Source: Lysobacter ciconiae
GTDB lineage: Bacteria > Pseudomonadota > Gammaproteobacteria > Xanthomonadales > Xanthomonadaceae
Reading direction: 5' to 3'
DNA length: 64,000 nucleotides
Assembly: GCF_015209725.1 (NCBI RefSeq)
Contig: NZ_CP063656.1
Location: 1,967,001-2,031,000 of the forward strand
In this document: positions 56,513 to 64,000 of the stretch, piece after piece
Numbering within the stretch: the first letter of the stretch is position 1
Layout of the letters: the number at the start of each line of letters is the position of its first letter
Translations under genes and position numbers: made by a program
Notes under the pieces: generated by a model
The model's input: only the letters and a program-made list of their open reading frames with translations
What the model was told of the DNA's origin: nothing
The model's database searches: none

Positions 56513-57162
56513 GCGACAAGTCCCCACCCGCGAATCCGGGCAAGCCCGGCGCCAAACCGCGCGCAGCGGCGGCGAAGAAGACGCCGTCCAACAAGGCTGC
56601 GACCAACAAGGCACCGGCGGAACAGCCCGCGGTGAAGAAGGCCGCCGCGCGCAAGACGACCGCGAAGAAGACCGCGGCAGGACAGCGCCCTGCCAAGCAG
56701 CAAGGCGCGGCGGAGTCGGCGAAGCCGCTCCCATCAGCGCAGAACGATTCGGGCGCCCCTCCCAGCGCGGATCTGATCCGGGTGCCGATGGCGGTGCGCT
56801 GGCGTGACCTGGACGCGTTCAACCACGTCAACAACTCCAAGTACCTCAGCTACCTGGAAGAGGCGCGGCTGCACTGGATGATGGGCGTGCCCGGCCAGGG
56901 CATGGACGACCACGTGGCACCGGTCGTGGCCGCTGCGCAGCTCAACTACCGTCGGCCGATCACCTGGCCGGCCGAGGTGGTGGTCGAGCTGTTCGTGGAG
57001 CGGCTGGGCAACACCAGCCTCAGCATTGGCCACCGCATCGTCGACGACGAGGACCGCTCGATCGTCTACTGCGACGGCAACGTGGTGATGGTGTGGATCG
57101 ATCGCGACAGCGGCCGTGCGGCCGAGCTGCCGCACAAGGTCCGGGAAGCCTGCTCACGCTGA
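56509..57162 (+). CDS. Hotdog-fold acyl-CoA thioesterase with a histone H1-like N-terminal tail
   Basis: The ATG overlaps the uvrA stop, giving 217 residues. The C-terminal 130 residues form a 4HBT/YbgC-type hotdog domain with VRWRDLDAFNHVNNSKYLSYLEEAR; the Asp of DAFNHVNN is the expected catalytic residue. It should hydrolyse acyl-CoA esters. The N-terminal 85 residues are Lys/Ala/Pro-rich (AAAKKTP, KKAAARKTTAKKTAAG), of the kind found in histone H1-like bacterial proteins, and should be disordered and positively charged. Fusion to a thioesterase is unusual. It lies downstream of uvrA and converges with the permease genes by a 9-base overlap. Confidence 0.88.
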
Positions 57163-58263
57163 GCGGCGCGGCCGGTAACGCCACATCGCCAACGCGCCAT
57201 ACAGCAACGCCAGCAGCGCCAGGTTGGCCAGCTCACCCGATACCTCTGCCAGGGTAGCGCCCATCTGGTTGACCTTGACCAGCGCGTTGATCCCCGGCGT
57301 GCTGGGCAGCCATTGGGCGATGCGCATCAGCAGCCGTGGCGTGGCCTCCACCGGCCACGACAGGTTGGACAGGAAGAACAGCGGCAGCGAGGTGACGGTG
57401 ATCAGCTGGAAGGCGCGCTCGCGGGTGCGGAAGAAGCTGCCGAAAAACATCGCAAAGCCGACCACCGCGGCAATGAACAAGGCTCCGGCCAGCAACAGGC
57501 CCGCCAGGTTACCGCCGCGCGGGTAGTCCTGGAACCAGTACACGAAGCCGCTGAAATACAGCAGGCTGAGCATCCCCATCATCGCGAAGGCGGCGGCAAT
57601 GCCGGCCAGGCCCGGTCGCGAGAGCCGCAGCTGGCCATGGCGCTCGCGCCGGGTCGCCGCCATCACCGCCACGCCGATCAGCAGGGTCTGTTGCACGATC
57701 AGCGCCGCGACGCCGGGCACGATGCTGCTGCCATACCCTTCGGCGGTATTGAACAGCGGCCGCTCGATCGACTGCAGCGGCGGCCCCGCCGGCACCCCGG
57801 CGAATTGCGCCTGGCTGACCGCCACCTCCTGTCCGAAGGCGGTGATTGCCGTCGCCGCGCCCTGCAGCACCAGGCTCGCCCGTCCCAGCAGGGTGCCGTT
57901 GCCGAACAGCGCCAGCCGGCCCTGACCGCCGCGCAGGATGTCGCGCTGGAAATCCGCCGGCACCAGCAGAATCGCTTCGGCATCGCCACGCTCCACCACG
58001 GTGCGCGCATCATCCATTGATCCCAACACGCCGACGACGTGGACCGCGCGCACCGCATCGAGCTTGCGCAACAGGTCGCGACTCAACGGACTGCGGTCCT
58101 GATCGACCACGACCAGCGGCAGGTCAACGGCCACCTGGTGGCGATACGCGGCCGGATAGAAGAACGAGTACAGCAGGATCGCGCCGACCAGGGTCAGCAT
58201 CGCCACGCGGTCGCCGGCAATCGCGCGCAGGGTCTCGCCGAAGGCGAACGCGAACCGGTTCAT
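57154..58263 (-). CDS. ABC-2 type transporter permease (YbhR/YhgE-like), downstream copy
   Basis: The ATG overlaps the upstream permease stop (ATGA), giving 369 residues. One N-terminal helix (VAMLTLVGAILLYSFF) precedes a large periplasmic segment. Five or six C-terminal helices follow, with LFFLSNLSWPVEATP and STPGINALVKVNQMGATL typical of the ABC-2 export group. With HlyD and TolC partners it should form an efflux or export channel. No ATPase gene is in this operon. It is the last gene of the operon; its 3' end overlaps the thioesterase gene. Confidence 0.85.
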   Translation of the reverse strand: MNRFAFAFGETLRAIAGDRVAMLTLVGAILLYSFFYPAAYRHQVAVDLPLVVVDQDRSPLSRDLLRKLDAVRAVHVVGVLGSMDDARTVVERGDAEAILLVPADFQRDILRGGQGRLALFGNGTLLGRASLVLQGAATAITAFGQEVAVSQAQFAGVPAGPPLQSIERPLFNTAEGYGSSIVPGVAALIVQQTLLIGVAVMAATRRERHGQLRLSRPGLAGIAAAFAMMGMLSLLYFSGFVYWFQDYPRGGNLAGLLLAGALFIAAVVGFAMFFGSFFRTRERAFQLITVTSLPLFFLSNLSWPVEATPRLLMRIAQWLPSTPGINALVKVNQMGATLAEVSGELANLALLALLYGALAMWRYRPRRSA

Positions 58264-59465
58264 CGCCGCCCCCACGCTGCCGGGTCGCGCGAGGCCCGCC
58301 CCAGGAGGGCCATGCCGATGGCGCCGGGAATCACCACGAACAGGAGCAAGACACCCAGTGGCCAGGCCGAGACCTCCAGCGAGGAACCCATGTCCAGTTG
58401 CTGCGCCTGCAGCTTGAGGTAGGCGGTGAAAGGCAGCAGCGCGCTCCACAGCCGGGTGAACCAGGACGCGCCCTGCAACGGGAACGTCGCCGCCGAGAAT
58501 GCCAGCGACGTGCCCGCGTACAGCCCGGCCATCGACAACGCCGAGGCCATGTTGCGGGTGGCCGCGACCAGCAGCAGCGCGATCGCCGCGTAAGCCAGAT
58601 ACATCAGCGCCTGCCCCAGCATCAACAAGCCGAAACCGTCGGCCAGGCCGCCGCCGCGCAGCACCGCCAGCCAAACCAGGCTGGCCGCGCCGTACGCGGT
58701 GAACAACAGGAGATACGGCGCCATCTTACCGAGCACTGCCGGCACCAGGCGGTCTTGGCTTTCGCGCAGCCAGGCCTGGATGGTTGCATCGCGCAGTTCG
58801 CGTCCGAATGCACCCACCATTGCCACGCACAGCGCGAGATGCAGGATGGCCGGGAACAACAGGGCCAGCAGGAACTGCTCGTAGCTGCGACCAGGGTTGA
58901 ACAACACACTGGTCTGCACTGAGACGGGCGCGGCGCGCACGCTCGCCGGACCGCGGGTCAGGGCGACCTCGGCCACCGCCAACTGCGCTGACACCGCTTG
59001 CACCGCGCTGTCGATGTCACGCGCCGCCGCTTGGCCTGCCACCTGGTAACTGGCGTTGAAGTAGCTCAGAACCGTGCCACTGCCGTCGCGCTGGATGTCG
59101 CGCCCGGTCCCCGCCGGGATATGCACCACGGCATACACCTTCAGCGCGCGCGCCAGGGAAAACGCCTGCTCCAGCGACGCTGGCTGCTCGGACACCGTCA
59201 GCCCCGGCGATGCCTGCAGGTGGCGCACAAGCTCACGGCTGGTCGTGCTTCGATCCAGGTCGACCACGGCGACGGGCAGCTCGCGCGGCACTCCTCCGCT
59301 GAACAACCACGCCACGATTAAAAGCAGCACGCAAGGGATCCACGTGGCCAGCGCGAGATCCCAGGGACTTCCACGCAGGAAGCGGCATTCGCGGCGTGCC
59401 GATGCCAGCAGCGCCTGCATTGGCGTTGCGCTGTCCGCCGTCCCGGCTAATCCGCCGGTGGCCAT
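58260..59465 (-). CDS. ABC-2 type transporter permease, upstream copy
   Basis: The ATG at 59465 gives 401 residues and overlaps the HlyD gene by 19 bases; a later ATG at 59420 is possible. The first helix is LALATWIPCVLLLIVAWLF. It is followed by a periplasmic domain (VAVVDLDRSTTSRELVRHL) and C-terminal helices with LLFTAYGAASLVWLAVL and WPLGVLLLFVVIPGAIG. It is a diverged paralog of the next gene; the pair probably forms a heterodimer. The substrate is unknown. Confidence 0.85.
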   Translation of the reverse strand: MATGGLAGTADSATPMQALLASARRECRFLRGSPWDLALATWIPCVLLLIVAWLFSGGVPRELPVAVVDLDRSTTSRELVRHLQASPGLTVSEQPASLEQAFSLARALKVYAVVHIPAGTGRDIQRDGSGTVLSYFNASYQVAGQAAARDIDSAVQAVSAQLAVAEVALTRGPASVRAAPVSVQTSVLFNPGRSYEQFLLALLFPAILHLALCVAMVGAFGRELRDATIQAWLRESQDRLVPAVLGKMAPYLLLFTAYGAASLVWLAVLRGGGLADGFGLLMLGQALMYLAYAAIALLLVAATRNMASALSMAGLYAGTSLAFSAATFPLQGASWFTRLWSALLPFTAYLKLQAQQLDMGSSLEVSAWPLGVLLLFVVIPGAIGMALLGRASRDPAAWGRR

Positions 59466-60472
59466 GCGAACAGGACGCTCATGCCCGGGCGGAAGCCGTC
59501 GACCTTCTGCGCCGGCCGTACCCGGACCTCGAAACTTTTCACGTCGTAGCCGCTGGACTGGCGGGTCGAACGCCAGGTTGCGAAGTCACCGGCGGGACTG
59601 ATGAAGTAGACCTCGAACGGCACACCTTCCAGCCCCAGCGCGGGAATGTCGCCGCGCAGCTGCGTTCCCACCCGGATGCCGCCGAACTGGTCCTCGCGCA
59701 GGTTGAGCGAGACCCACATGCGGTCGATATCGACCAGGGCGAACACCGGGTATCCGGCCGGCACCAGTTCGCCGACGTCGACCAGGCGCTTGCCGACCTC
59801 ACCGGCGATCGGCGCGCGCCCCTCGATCTCCAACTGGGCGGCGCTCACCTCGGCCACGGCGCCCTCGGCCTGGCGCACCTGCGCCTGCGCGGCCGCCTTG
59901 TCCTCGCCGCGCGCACCGGCAAGGGCCATGTCGTACTGCGCGCGTGCGGCGGCCTCCAGGGCATTGGAGCTGCGCTGCTGGGCCAGGGCCTCGTCACGCT
60001 TCTGCCGGGTCATCACGCCTTCGCGGTAGAGGTTATCGACCCGCCGATAGGTGGCGCGGGAGAGCTCGGCGCCGGCACTGGCGCGACGCCAGTTGGCCTC
60101 CGCCGCGCGGATGTCTTCCGAGCGCGCGCCCTCCTCGGCCTTGCCGGCCTGCGCGCGCGCCGCGTCCAGGACCGCGTCCGCCTGCGCCTGCTTGGCGGCG
60201 ACCTCCGGACTGTCCAGCTCGAACAGCACCTGCCCCGCCTCGACCCGGTCGCCCTCGCGCACGAGCAGTTTCGACACCCGCGCACTGATTTTCGTCGATA
60301 CGTTGATGCTGTCGGCGTCGGCCATGCCCTGCACCACATCGGCCGGCGCGCGGAAGGCCAGCCACAGCCCGGTCACGACCAGCGCGACGACCACCACGAT
60401 GGCGCCAACGCCCAGCCAACGGCGCGGTCCACTTGGTGGTGTCCTCTTGTTGGCACTCGCGTTCTCGCTCAT
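59447..60472 (-). CDS. HlyD/EmrA-type membrane fusion protein
   Basis: This 341-residue protein has one N-terminal helix (WLGVGAIVVVVALVVTGLWLAF), a lipoyl-like half-motif (VSTKISARVSKLLVREGDRVEAGQVLFELD), a coiled-coil hairpin (about residues 95-190) and the second half (IEGRAPIAGEVGKRLVDVGELVPAG). It bridges the inner-membrane permeases and the TolC-like protein. Its start overlaps the end of the TolC gene and its stop overlaps the next permease. It looks closer to the YbhG/YhiI ABC-associated group than to RND-linked proteins. Confidence 0.92.
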   Translation of the reverse strand: MSENASANKRTPPSGPRRWLGVGAIVVVVALVVTGLWLAFRAPADVVQGMADADSINVSTKISARVSKLLVREGDRVEAGQVLFELDSPEVAAKQAQADAVLDAARAQAGKAEEGARSEDIRAAEANWRRASAGAELSRATYRRVDNLYREGVMTRQKRDEALAQQRSSNALEAAARAQYDMALAGARGEDKAAAQAQVRQAEGAVAEVSAAQLEIEGRAPIAGEVGKRLVDVGELVPAGYPVFALVDIDRMWVSLNLREDQFGGIRVGTQLRGDIPALGLEGVPFEVYFISPAGDFATWRSTRQSSGYDVKSFEVRVRPAQKVDGFRPGMSVLFAWPPAD

Positions 60473-61890
60473 TGCTGCAGCACCTTGTCCGCCTTGCGGA
60501 AGTAGTCGTGGTAGTCATCGAGCCGCCCGCTGATTTCCAGCAATCGCGCCAGCGCCACGTCGTAGTCGTAGGCTGCCTGCGCGCGCTCGACCATCGCGCC
60601 ACCCAGCTGCAGGCGGGCATCGATCACGTCCAGCGAGGTCACCTGGCCTTCGCGGAACGACAGCTCCTGCAGGCGCAGGTTCTCACGCGACAGTTCGATG
60701 GCGCTGTCCAGCAACAGGTACTGCTGGCGCGCCGATTCCAGATCGTTGTAGGCCTTGCTGACGCCCGAGGTGATCTGGTTGCGCGCCTCGCGCAGTCCGG
60801 CCTCGGCGGCGAATTCCTGCTCGCGGGCGGCGGCAATCTGCGCCGGCCGGTTGCTGCCCGACAGGAAGGTGTATTTCACGCCAATGCCGAACGCCCAGTC
60901 GGGGTCGGTGATCATTGCGTCCTCGCGGTACAGGTCGTACTGGCCGAAGGCATACACCTGCGGCTTGAGCTTGGCCTGCTGCACCTTGACCCCTTCGCTG
61001 GCCTGCTCGCCCAGCGCCTGCAGTCGACGGATCTGCGGGTGTTGCGCGAGCGCCTGCTGGCGATACGTCTCGATCGGGGCCGTCGGACTGCTGATCACGA
61101 ACAAGGGGGTGGTCGGGGCGATGGGCCGGTCGCTGCGCAGCAGGTTGGCCAGCGATTCGCTGATCGTGTCCAGGTCGTTGATCGCGCGCTGGTAGTCACG
61201 CTCGGCCTGGTCCCGGGCGACCGTGGCCTGCAGGCGCTGGGCCTTGGTCGCGAAACCTTCGCGTTCGAGCTTTTCGGCATTCTCCACATGGCGCTGCAGC
61301 CCGTCGCGCACGTCGCGGCGCACGTCCAGCGCCTGCCGCGCCAGTTGCTGGCCGAAATAGCGCTGCACCAGTTGCAGCACCTGCGATTGCGACTCCAGGT
61401 CGCGTTCCGCCGAGGCCTGGCGGACGGCCGCCGCGGCGGCCGCCTGCGCGGCCGGGATCTGCCCGCCGCTGTAGATCGGCACCACGGTGCTCAGCACCGG
61501 ACGCAGGCGCCAGTCGCGCTCACGGAACTGCAGCGGACTGGGAATGCCAAACGCCTCGGCGACCGGTGCCAGCGAGCCCAGCGGCAGGCTCAGGGTCTTC
61601 TGGAACTCCATCTGGCGCACGTCCACCGACACCTCGGGTACGCGCAGCGAGCGGGTGGCGCGGGCGAGGTCGAGCTTGCCGCGAACGCCGGCGTCGGCGG
61701 CGGCCAGCGCGTCGGATGACTGCTCCAGCGTGGTGCGGGCTTGCTCGAAGCTCAGTGCGATCGGCGGTGCGACCTGCACCCGCGAGGCCGACTCCTGCGC
61801 CCACGCCGGAGCGGACACGCTGATGACAAACAGGCAGGCCAGCACACGCGGCAATACGGGCGGATGGGGACGTTTCGACACCTGGCTCAT
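60469..61890 (-). CDS. TolC-family outer membrane efflux protein
   Basis: The ATG at 61890 has GAGG at 6-base spacing, giving 473 residues. A signal peptide (VLACLFVISVSAPAWA) precedes two outer-membrane-efflux repeats of long heptad helices: LSFEQARTTLEQSSDAL near residue 45 and, in the second half, RQQALAQHPQIRRLQAL and LSFREGQVTSLDVIDARLQL. It is the first gene of an operon with HlyD and two permeases and forms the outer-membrane channel. The stop overlaps the HlyD start. Confidence 0.93.
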   Translation of the reverse strand: MSQVSKRPHPPVLPRVLACLFVISVSAPAWAQESASRVQVAPPIALSFEQARTTLEQSSDALAAADAGVRGKLDLARATRSLRVPEVSVDVRQMEFQKTLSLPLGSLAPVAEAFGIPSPLQFRERDWRLRPVLSTVVPIYSGGQIPAAQAAAAAAVRQASAERDLESQSQVLQLVQRYFGQQLARQALDVRRDVRDGLQRHVENAEKLEREGFATKAQRLQATVARDQAERDYQRAINDLDTISESLANLLRSDRPIAPTTPLFVISSPTAPIETYRQQALAQHPQIRRLQALGEQASEGVKVQQAKLKPQVYAFGQYDLYREDAMITDPDWAFGIGVKYTFLSGSNRPAQIAAAREQEFAAEAGLREARNQITSGVSKAYNDLESARQQYLLLDSAIELSRENLRLQELSFREGQVTSLDVIDARLQLGGAMVERAQAAYDYDVALARLLEISGRLDDYHDYFRKADKVLQQ

Positions 61891-61969
61891 CGCCGCCCTC
61901 TTCGTGGTGTGCACTGACGCCACTGCGCGGCGCCCAACCGGCGCGCGTCCGTCGCGTCGATGCCAGGTC

Positions 61970-62419
61970 CTATTTTCGGATCCTGAAATCGCCGGAAATC
62001 TTCCGTCCGTCTTCCAGCTGCAGATCAATCCGGACCTGGTCACCCGCGACCGGCGTGACCCTGGGTTTCATCAGCATCATATGCAGGCCTCCGGGCTTGA
62101 GCGTGACGCTATCGCTGGCAGGAACCACCAGGCGCGGGATCGCACGCATCCGCGCCATGCCATCGTCGAAACGCGTCTCGTGGATGGACACATCCTCAAA
62201 GCCCGGGCTGCTGCCCGACACCAGGGTCACCGCCGTGTCGCAGGCGTTGGTGATGGTGCCAAAGCCCGCCAAGACCGGGATGCCGGCGGGCGGCACGCGG
62301 ATCCAGCCGTCGCTGACTTCCGGCAGGCATTCCACATCGGCCGCGGCGGCCACCGGCGAGGCCAGACTGAATGCGACGGCGACAAGGGAGCCCAGCAGGG
62401 AAACGCGGAGGGTGTTCAT
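61970..62419 (-). CDS. Periplasmic copper chaperone, PCu(A)C family
   Basis: This 149-residue protein has a signal peptide (LLGSLVAVAFSLASPVAAAA). The copper motif is present as HETRFDDGMARM and then GGLHMMLMKP, matching H-M-x10-M-x21-H-x-M with small changes: the first His is followed by Glu rather than Met. Such proteins deliver Cu(I) to cytochrome c oxidase or handle copper stress. It lies 79 bases upstream of the TolC operon on the same strand and is divergent from the DUF4139 lipoprotein with 38 bases between the starts. Confidence 0.85.
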   Translation of the reverse strand: MNTLRVSLLGSLVAVAFSLASPVAAAADVECLPEVSDGWIRVPPAGIPVLAGFGTITNACDTAVTLVSGSSPGFEDVSIHETRFDDGMARMRAIPRLVVPASDSVTLKPGGLHMMLMKPRVTPVAGDQVRIDLQLEDGRKISGDFRIRK

Positions 62420-62457
62420 GCCCTTATGATACCGGCAGGTCGAGACTGGAGTCCGAG

Positions 62458-64000
62458 ATGCGCCGAACGCTGCCCTTCCTTGCCGTTGCCGTTGCGCTCG
62501 CCGCGTGTTCCGGCAAGCCCGCATCCGACCCAGAGGCCGCGCCTCCCGCCGCCAAGCCGACGCCGCCGCCGGCAAGCACCGGCGCCAACCCGGAAAGCGG
62601 CAGCACGCGCCTGACCATCTACAGCGGCGACTACGAGTCGCTGTCCGGCGATACCCTCGCCCGCGTCGGCATGCCCGGGTTTGCGCTGGTCGAACGCCCG
62701 CTGCATTACACCCTCCAGTCCGGCGTGAATTCCGTGTCGGCCAATGGCATGCCCCGCTCGATGGACGTGGAGGCCGCCCAGCTGCAGCCGCGCTCGGACG
62801 GGATCAGCTTGCTGTCGCAACGCTTCGTCGCCCCGCTGTCGGGCACCGATGAAGTGATCGCCCAGGTGATCGGGCAGCGGATCGTGGTCGAGCACACCGC
62901 CGGCACCGCCAAGCAGAGCGACAACGGCGTGCTGCTGGCCGCCAACGACGGCCTGACCCTGGCGCTGGGCGACGGCCGCATCAAGGTGATCCGCGATTAC
63001 GACAACTTCAGCGTGGTCGATGGCAGCAAGCTGGTGCCGCAGCAGGCCGAGCTGCGCTGGACCGTGCAGGCCGACAAGGCCGGCGACGCCGACTTCCTGC
63101 TCAGCTACCCGATGGGCGGCATGGCCTGGCGCGCCGAGTACCGCGCCACGCTGGCCAACGCGGACGCCGACGCCAGGAACTGCACGCTGGCGCTGGACGG
63201 CGCCGCCCTGCTGGTCAACCGCGCCGGCGTGGGTTTCGGCAATGCCCGGATCACGCTGGTCGCTGGTGAACCCGCCCACGCCCGCGGCCGTCCCGAGATG
63301 GCGATGAACAGCGCCTATGACGCGGCTGCCACGGCGGCGCCGAAGATGATGGACATGCCGTCGGTGCGGCAGTCCGGCGAATACCACGCCTACGAGCTGC
63401 CCAATGCCATCACTGTCGCCAACGGCGTGGTCGAGCGCGTGCCGCTGTTCGCCCAGCTGCCCGCGGTCACCTGCGAGCGCGCGTACACGGTCGGCCAGCG
63501 CGGTGAGCCGTGGATTCCGCCGCGTCCGCTGATCGAGCCGGTCCAGCGCGGCCAGACCGGGACCCTGCCGGTTACCGCGACCGTGGCAGTGACCAACTCC
63601 AAGGAGGCCGGCCTCGGCCAGCCGCTGCCGGCCGGTCGCGTGCGCGTGTTCGACGGCGAGGACTTCCTGGGCGAGTCGATGCTCGCGCATACCGCCCAGG
63701 GCGCCGATATCACCCTGGAGGTGGGCCGCCCGTTCGACCTGCGCGCCGAGCGCGAAGCCACCGACTTCCGTCTGGACCGCGCCGGCCGCACGATCACCGA
63801 GTCGTTCGCGATCACCCTGGGCAACGCCAAGGACAAAGATGCGACCATCCAGGTGCTGGAGAACCTGCCGCGCTGGAGCGACTGGCAGATCATCGAGTCC
63901 GGCGTGCCGGCGACAAAGAAGGGCGCCAACCAGGTGGAGTTCGACGTGCCGGTTCCGGCCAAGGGCGAGACCGTGCTGACCTACACCGTGCGCTACCGCT
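62458..64000 (+). CDS. DUF4139-containing lipoprotein (3' end beyond the window)
   Basis: The ATG at 62458 opens a frame that stays open to the window edge, giving at least 514 residues. MRRTLPFLAVAVALAACSG is a lipoprotein signal with lipobox LAAC, followed by a Pro/Ala-rich linker. The rest resembles the DUF4139 beta-rich family: LTIYSGDYESLSGDT, an LSYPMGGMAWRAEY segment and, near the end, VPVPAKGETVLTYTVRYR. The function of the family is unknown; envelope location is inferred from the lipobox. It is divergent from the copper chaperone gene. Confidence 0.85.
   Translation, partial: MRRTLPFLAVAVALAACSGKPASDPEAAPPAAKPTPPPASTGANPESGSTRLTIYSGDYESLSGDTLARVGMPGFALVERPLHYTLQSGVNSVSANGMPRSMDVEAAQLQPRSDGISLLSQRFVAPLSGTDEVIAQVIGQRIVVEHTAGTAKQSDNGVLLAANDGLTLALGDGRIKVIRDYDNFSVVDGSKLVPQQAELRWTVQADKAGDADFLLSYPMGGMAWRAEYRATLANADADARNCTLALDGAALLVNRAGVGFGNARITLVAGEPAHARGRPEMAMNSAYDAAATAAPKMMDMPSVRQSGEYHAYELPNAITVANGVVERVPLFAQLPAVTCERAYTVGQRGEPWIPPRPLIEPVQRGQTGTLPVTATVAVTNSKEAGLGQPLPAGRVRVFDGEDFLGESMLAHTAQGADITLEVGRPFDLRAEREATDFRLDRAGRTITESFAITLGNAKDKDATIQVLENLPRWSDWQIIESGVPATKKGANQVEFDVPVPAKGETVLTYTVRYR

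Overview
The window is high-GC DNA from a gammaproteobacterium of the Xanthomonadaceae/Lysobacteraceae type (Lysobacter or Luteimonas-like). Support for this comes from the perfect 19-bp palindromic LexA operator at lexA, the cinA-lexA-recA-recX-alaS-csrA-tRNA(Ser)-tRNA(Arg) order, a Clp/CRP-like site, and the uvrA/rplU-rpmA/obgE, rpsT/murJ and ribF-ileS-lspA-ispH blocks. No rRNA, CRISPR array, insertion sequence or phage genes are visible.

Region 1 (1-31.5 kb) is an accessory exopolysaccharide and natural-product island whose left end lies outside the window. A plus-strand operon (1-3554) carries two polysaccharide deacetylases and two glycosyltransferases. It is followed by a YdcF-like protein, a CysE-like acetyltransferase and two nearly identical secreted beta-helix proteins. 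A tightly coupled minus-strand operon (27266 to 9288) begins with a 13-kb NRPS-PKS megasynthase (A-PCP-KS-AT-ACP-aminotransferase-C-A-PCP-C-A-PCP, no thioesterase). It continues with two alpha/beta hydrolases resembling the exosortase-A-associated pair, two family-2 glycosyltransferases and a Wzx-type flippase. Next to it are a membrane-anchored J-domain protein, an EpsB/WcaJ-type initiating sugar transferase, a Sfp-type phosphopantetheinyl transferase and a TIGR04325-type methyltransferase. Read together, these genes suggest a lipid-linked or exported glycan made together with a short peptide/polyketide. Hand-read specificity codes give a Val-like starter, malonate plus transamination, Asn, then Gly. 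This is the strongest candidate for an undescribed system.

Region 2 (31.5-64 kb) is mostly conserved core genome. It holds tRNA-Arg, tRNA-Ser, csrA, alaS, recX, recA, lexA and a CinA C-terminal-type amidase. Then come a globin-coupled diguanylate cyclase, a TonB-dependent receptor, a TviB-like UDP-sugar dehydrogenase and tRNA-Thr. After these are ispH, lspA, ileS, ribF, murJ, rpsT, obgE, rpmA, rplU and uvrA, and a thioesterase with a histone-H1-like tail. The right end has an export operon (TolC, HlyD, two ABC-2 permeases, no ATPase), a PCu(A)C copper chaperone and a truncated DUF4139 lipoprotein.

The coding density is high and no stretch of more than about 300 bases lacks a gene. Many neighbours overlap by ATGA, GTGA or TGATG, and such overlaps were used to choose several starts.
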